Source of the DNA: Pedobacter schmidteae | GTDB lineage: Bacteria; Bacteroidota; Bacteroidia; Sphingobacteriales; Sphingobacteriaceae | NCBI GenBank assembly: GCA_945906015.1 | Contig: CAMDQV010000102.1 | Coordinates: 1-7,213, forward strand | Length of the DNA stretch: 7,213 nucleotides | Reading direction: 5' to 3' | In this document: positions 5,165-7,213 of the stretch, in pieces | How positions within the stretch are numbered: position 1 is the first letter of the stretch | How the letters are laid out: each line of letters starts with the position of its first letter | Program-made: the position numbers and the translations under genes | Notes under the pieces: generated by a model | Databases searched by the model: none | What the model was told of the DNA's origin: nothing | Seen by the model: the letters and a program-made list of their open reading frames with translations, nothing else

Positions 5165-7035
5165 GCACCAAAAATAACGACTCATTAAGTGAGGTACATA
5201 GTTCTATAAGTACTAGTGGAAAAACCGGATGGAGAAAGCTTTTTGCATTCATAGGTCCGGCATATCTTGTGAGCGTTGGATATATGGATCCTGGAAATTG
5301 GGCAACAGATATAGCAGGGGGTAGTCAGTTTGGTTATAAATTGATATGGGTATTACTCATGTCAAACCTGATGGCTTTATTGCTTCAGTCATTGAGTGCC
5401 CGGTTGGGAATAGTACGCGGACTAGATCTGGCGCAAGCATCACGAAATTCCTATCCAGCATACATCAATTATCCTTTATATGTTTTGGCACAAATTGCCA
5501 TTATTGCCTGCGACCTTGCTGAGATTATTGGAATGGCAATCGGACTAAACCTATTATTTGGCTTACCACTCGTTTGGGGAATTTCTATAACTATACTCGA
5601 TACATTCCTCCTGCTTTTTTTAATGAACAAGGGAATGAGAATAATGGAAGTATTTATTGTTTCGATGGTGTTTGTTGTTGGGATTTCCTTCCTCACAGAA
5701 ATGTTCATTGTTCAACCGATATTTGGAGAGGTGATCTCAGGATTTAAACCATCAATTTTGACGGGAAATGCACTTTATATTGCTATAGGAATTATTGGTG
5801 CTACAGTTATGCCACATAATTTATATCTACATTCATCCCTGGTTCAAACAAGAAAGATTGAGCGAACTCCAAAAGGAATCAAGGAATCATTAAAGTATAA
5901 TTTTATTGATACTACTATTGCGCTGAACCTGGCATTCTTTGTAAATGCCGCCATACTCATATTGGCTGCCACTGCATTCTATAAAAATGGCCTATTTGAA
6001 GTAGCAGAAATTCAGGATGCATACAAATTACTTGATCATATATTTGGATCAGTAGCACCAACCTTATTTGCCATTGCCCTCATTGCATCGGGACAAAGCT
6101 CTACAATAACGGGAACTTTAGCTGGTCAAATTGTGATGGAAGGCCATTTAAAGCTAAGAATACAGCCCTGGATCAGACGCCTTTTAACCAGGATGATGGC
6201 AATAATTCCTGCATTTTATACTATTCTGTATTTTGGAGAAGGTGCACTTGGCGGGCTTTTAGTTTTGAGCCAAGTTGTGTTGAGTTTACAGTTAGGATTT
6301 GCAGTAATCCCACTGATACATTTTAACTCTGATAAATCAAAAATGAAAGAATATGCCATAAAGACCTGGGTAAAAATACTTGCATGGTTAACGGCATTGA
6401 TCATTGTTAGTTTAAATGTTCAGCTCGTTATTGAAGAGATCGGAGCTTGGATAAAAGATACGACCGTCAATGTTTGGTGGATCTATCTTCTGGTTATCCC
6501 TGTTATAGTCATGATTTTTGCGTTGCTTGTTTATGTATTCATCATGCCATTTTTCAAGAAATCTGAACTTGATTCATCCAATGTACCTCATGGTGAAGCA
6601 TTAAAGATCGGAGAAATTCAACCCATACAATACCATAAAGTGGGCATTTCGGTTGATTTCTCAAAAAATGACCGGAATACTTTACGGCATGCACTTCTTC
6701 AGGGTGGTAAAGATGCTGAGTATCATTTGATACATATTGTTGAAACAGCGGGCGCCAGATTCCACGGAGAAAAAGTTTTGGATCATGAAACACAAAGTGA
6801 TACGGATAATCTGGAGAAGTATAAATTAAATCTGGAAGAGCTTGGATATAAGATCACTATTGCTATCGGATATGGAACTGCTGCCAAAGCGATTTCAGAA
6901 ATTGTTAAAGAAAGAGAACTTGATCTGCTAGTCATGGGCGCGCATGGACATTCGGGCATCAGTGATCTGATCTTTGGAACAACCGTAGAAAAGGTTCGTC
7001 ACAATGTGCAGATACCAGTTCTCATTACCAAATAA
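5161..7035 (+). CDS. mntH: Nramp divalent-metal/proton symporter fused to a UspA domain
   Basis: The inner-membrane transporter imports Mn(II), and probably Fe(II), with protons. Residues about 25-465 are Nramp, with roughly 12 membrane helices. DPGN in TM1 (43-46) and the MPHN motif in TM6 (217-220, Met217 and His219) are the metal-site signatures. The conserved GQSSTITGTLAGQIVMEG lies at 311-328. After a linker (465-490), residues 491-624 form a universal stress protein domain. It starts KVGISVDFS and ends with an intact ATP-binding motif G593-x2-G596-x9-G606-T607. An even helix count places this domain in the cytoplasm. Plain MntH is about 410-450 aa, so the tail adds a nucleotide-sensing module. 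It is co-transcribed with mntR (ATGA overlap, no own promoter or Shine-Dalgarno seen). The next gene converges 10 bp away. Confidence 0.93.
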   Translation: MSTKNNDSLSEVHSSISTSGKTGWRKLFAFIGPAYLVSVGYMDPGNWATDIAGGSQFGYKLIWVLLMSNLMALLLQSLSARLGIVRGLDLAQASRNSYPAYINYPLYVLAQIAIIACDLAEIIGMAIGLNLLFGLPLVWGISITILDTFLLLFLMNKGMRIMEVFIVSMVFVVGISFLTEMFIVQPIFGEVISGFKPSILTGNALYIAIGIIGATVMPHNLYLHSSLVQTRKIERTPKGIKESLKYNFIDTTIALNLAFFVNAAILILAATAFYKNGLFEVAEIQDAYKLLDHIFGSVAPTLFAIALIASGQSSTITGTLAGQIVMEGHLKLRIQPWIRRLLTRMMAIIPAFYTILYFGEGALGGLLVLSQVVLSLQLGFAVIPLIHFNSDKSKMKEYAIKTWVKILAWLTALIIVSLNVQLVIEEIGAWIKDTTVNVWWIYLLVIPVIVMIFALLVYVFIMPFFKKSELDSSNVPHGEALKIGEIQPIQYHKVGISVDFSKNDRNTLRHALLQGGKDAEYHLIHIVETAGARFHGEKVLDHETQSDTDNLEKYKLNLEELGYKITIAIGYGTAAKAISEIVKERELDLLVMGAHGHSGISDLIFGTTVEKVRHNVQIPVLITK

Positions 7036-7045
7036 ATCATCTTAC

Positions 7046-7213
7046 TTACAATTTTTTAGAAACAAAAGCTCTGTAGGTTTCAGTTAACCATCCTTTTGAA
7101 AAATGATTAATAATCGCATAGATTAATCTAAAATTAGGATAATTCCGGTTATGGATTTTCTTTCGGATATTTGCAAAGATATGGCGAGTGGAATTAGTAT
7201 AAAGAACAAGAGA
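7046..7213 (-). CDS. Unrecognised protein, C-terminal 55 residues only
   Basis: On the minus strand one frame is open from the window edge to a TAA at 7048-7046, giving 55 residues that end HFSKGWLTETYRAFVSKKL. The mix of aromatic, basic and hydrophobic residues (RHIFANIRKKIHNRNYPNFR, then LIYAIINHF) looks like a genuine protein tail and not random AT-rich translation. I cannot assign a family. The gene would be convergent with mntH, with a 10-bp gap and no visible terminator. The rest lies outside the window, so completeness is unknown. Confidence 0.55.
   Translation of the reverse strand, partial: SLVLYTNSTRHIFANIRKKIHNRNYPNFRLIYAIINHFSKGWLTETYRAFVSKKL
7119..7130. other. Second copy of the MntR-box core (TAGATTAATCTA)
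   Basis: This perfect 12-bp palindrome is identical to the centre of the palindrome at 4454-4481. It lies 84 bp after mntH. It falls inside the partial minus-strand reading frame, where it encodes Arg-Leu-Ile-Tyr, and it lacks the flanking T and A runs. It may be chance or a weak secondary MntR site. Confidence 0.25.

Noticed and set aside
5469..5708. Minus-strand open frames inside mntH (also 6216-6404 and 6554-6793)
   Set aside because: They are antisense shadows of well-conserved Nramp and Usp coding sequence.
7151..7213. Plus-strand ATG frame open to the window edge (MDFLSDICKDMASG...)
   Set aside because: It is only 21 codons and overlaps the longer minus-strand frame, whose translation looks more protein-like. 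The TATTTG nearby is downstream of this ATG. More sequence would decide.

Overview
The window looks like chromosomal DNA of a Bacteroidota bacterium, most likely of the Sphingobacteriia (Pedobacter-like). This placement is inference. It rests on AT-rich DNA, start codons without Shine-Dalgarno sequences, repeated matches to the Bacteroidota promoter (-33 TTTG, -7 TAnnTTTG), a lysyl-tRNA synthetase with a C-terminal extension, and intergenic repeats. Most genes are housekeeping or metal-homeostasis genes. I see no phage, transposase, CRISPR array, tRNA or rRNA.

Layout: the 3' end of a long-chain acyl-CoA synthetase gene (3-140) is followed by a degenerate 7-bp tandem repeat (about 139-306), a long inverted repeat and a probable promoter for lysS (415-2136). 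A hairpin terminator follows lysS. Next come a small uncharacterised gene (2216-2431) and a convergent gene for a membrane-anchored TPR-like protein (2436-2984, minus strand). The TPR-like gene is divergent from ung (3058-3741, uracil-DNA glycosylase) across a short palindrome. Between ung and the convergent Lrp/AsnC regulator gene (3898-4368, minus) lies a 156-bp AT-rich element with nearly perfect 23-bp inverted arms.

The most informative region is 4369-7035. The Lrp gene and an mntR-mntH operon diverge from a 130-bp spacer. Each has a TAnnTTTG element exactly 7 nt before its ATG, which suggests leaderless or nearly leaderless mRNAs. A perfect 28-bp palindrome sits on the -33 region of mntR and is the obvious operator for MntR autoregulation. 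MntR is a three-domain DtxR-family repressor with a glutamate where DtxR has its ligand cysteine, which favours manganese. Its stop codon overlaps the mntH start (ATGA). MntH is an Nramp divalent-metal/proton symporter fused to a C-terminal universal stress protein (UspA) domain with an intact ATP-binding motif. This suggests a metal importer that also senses nucleotide or stress state.

On the minus strand, the right edge carries the last 55 codons of an unrecognised gene, ending 10 bp from mntH. I found no wholly new system. The best candidates for follow-up are the Nramp-Usp fusion with its operator, the 7-bp repeat before lysS, and the inverted-repeat element after ung.
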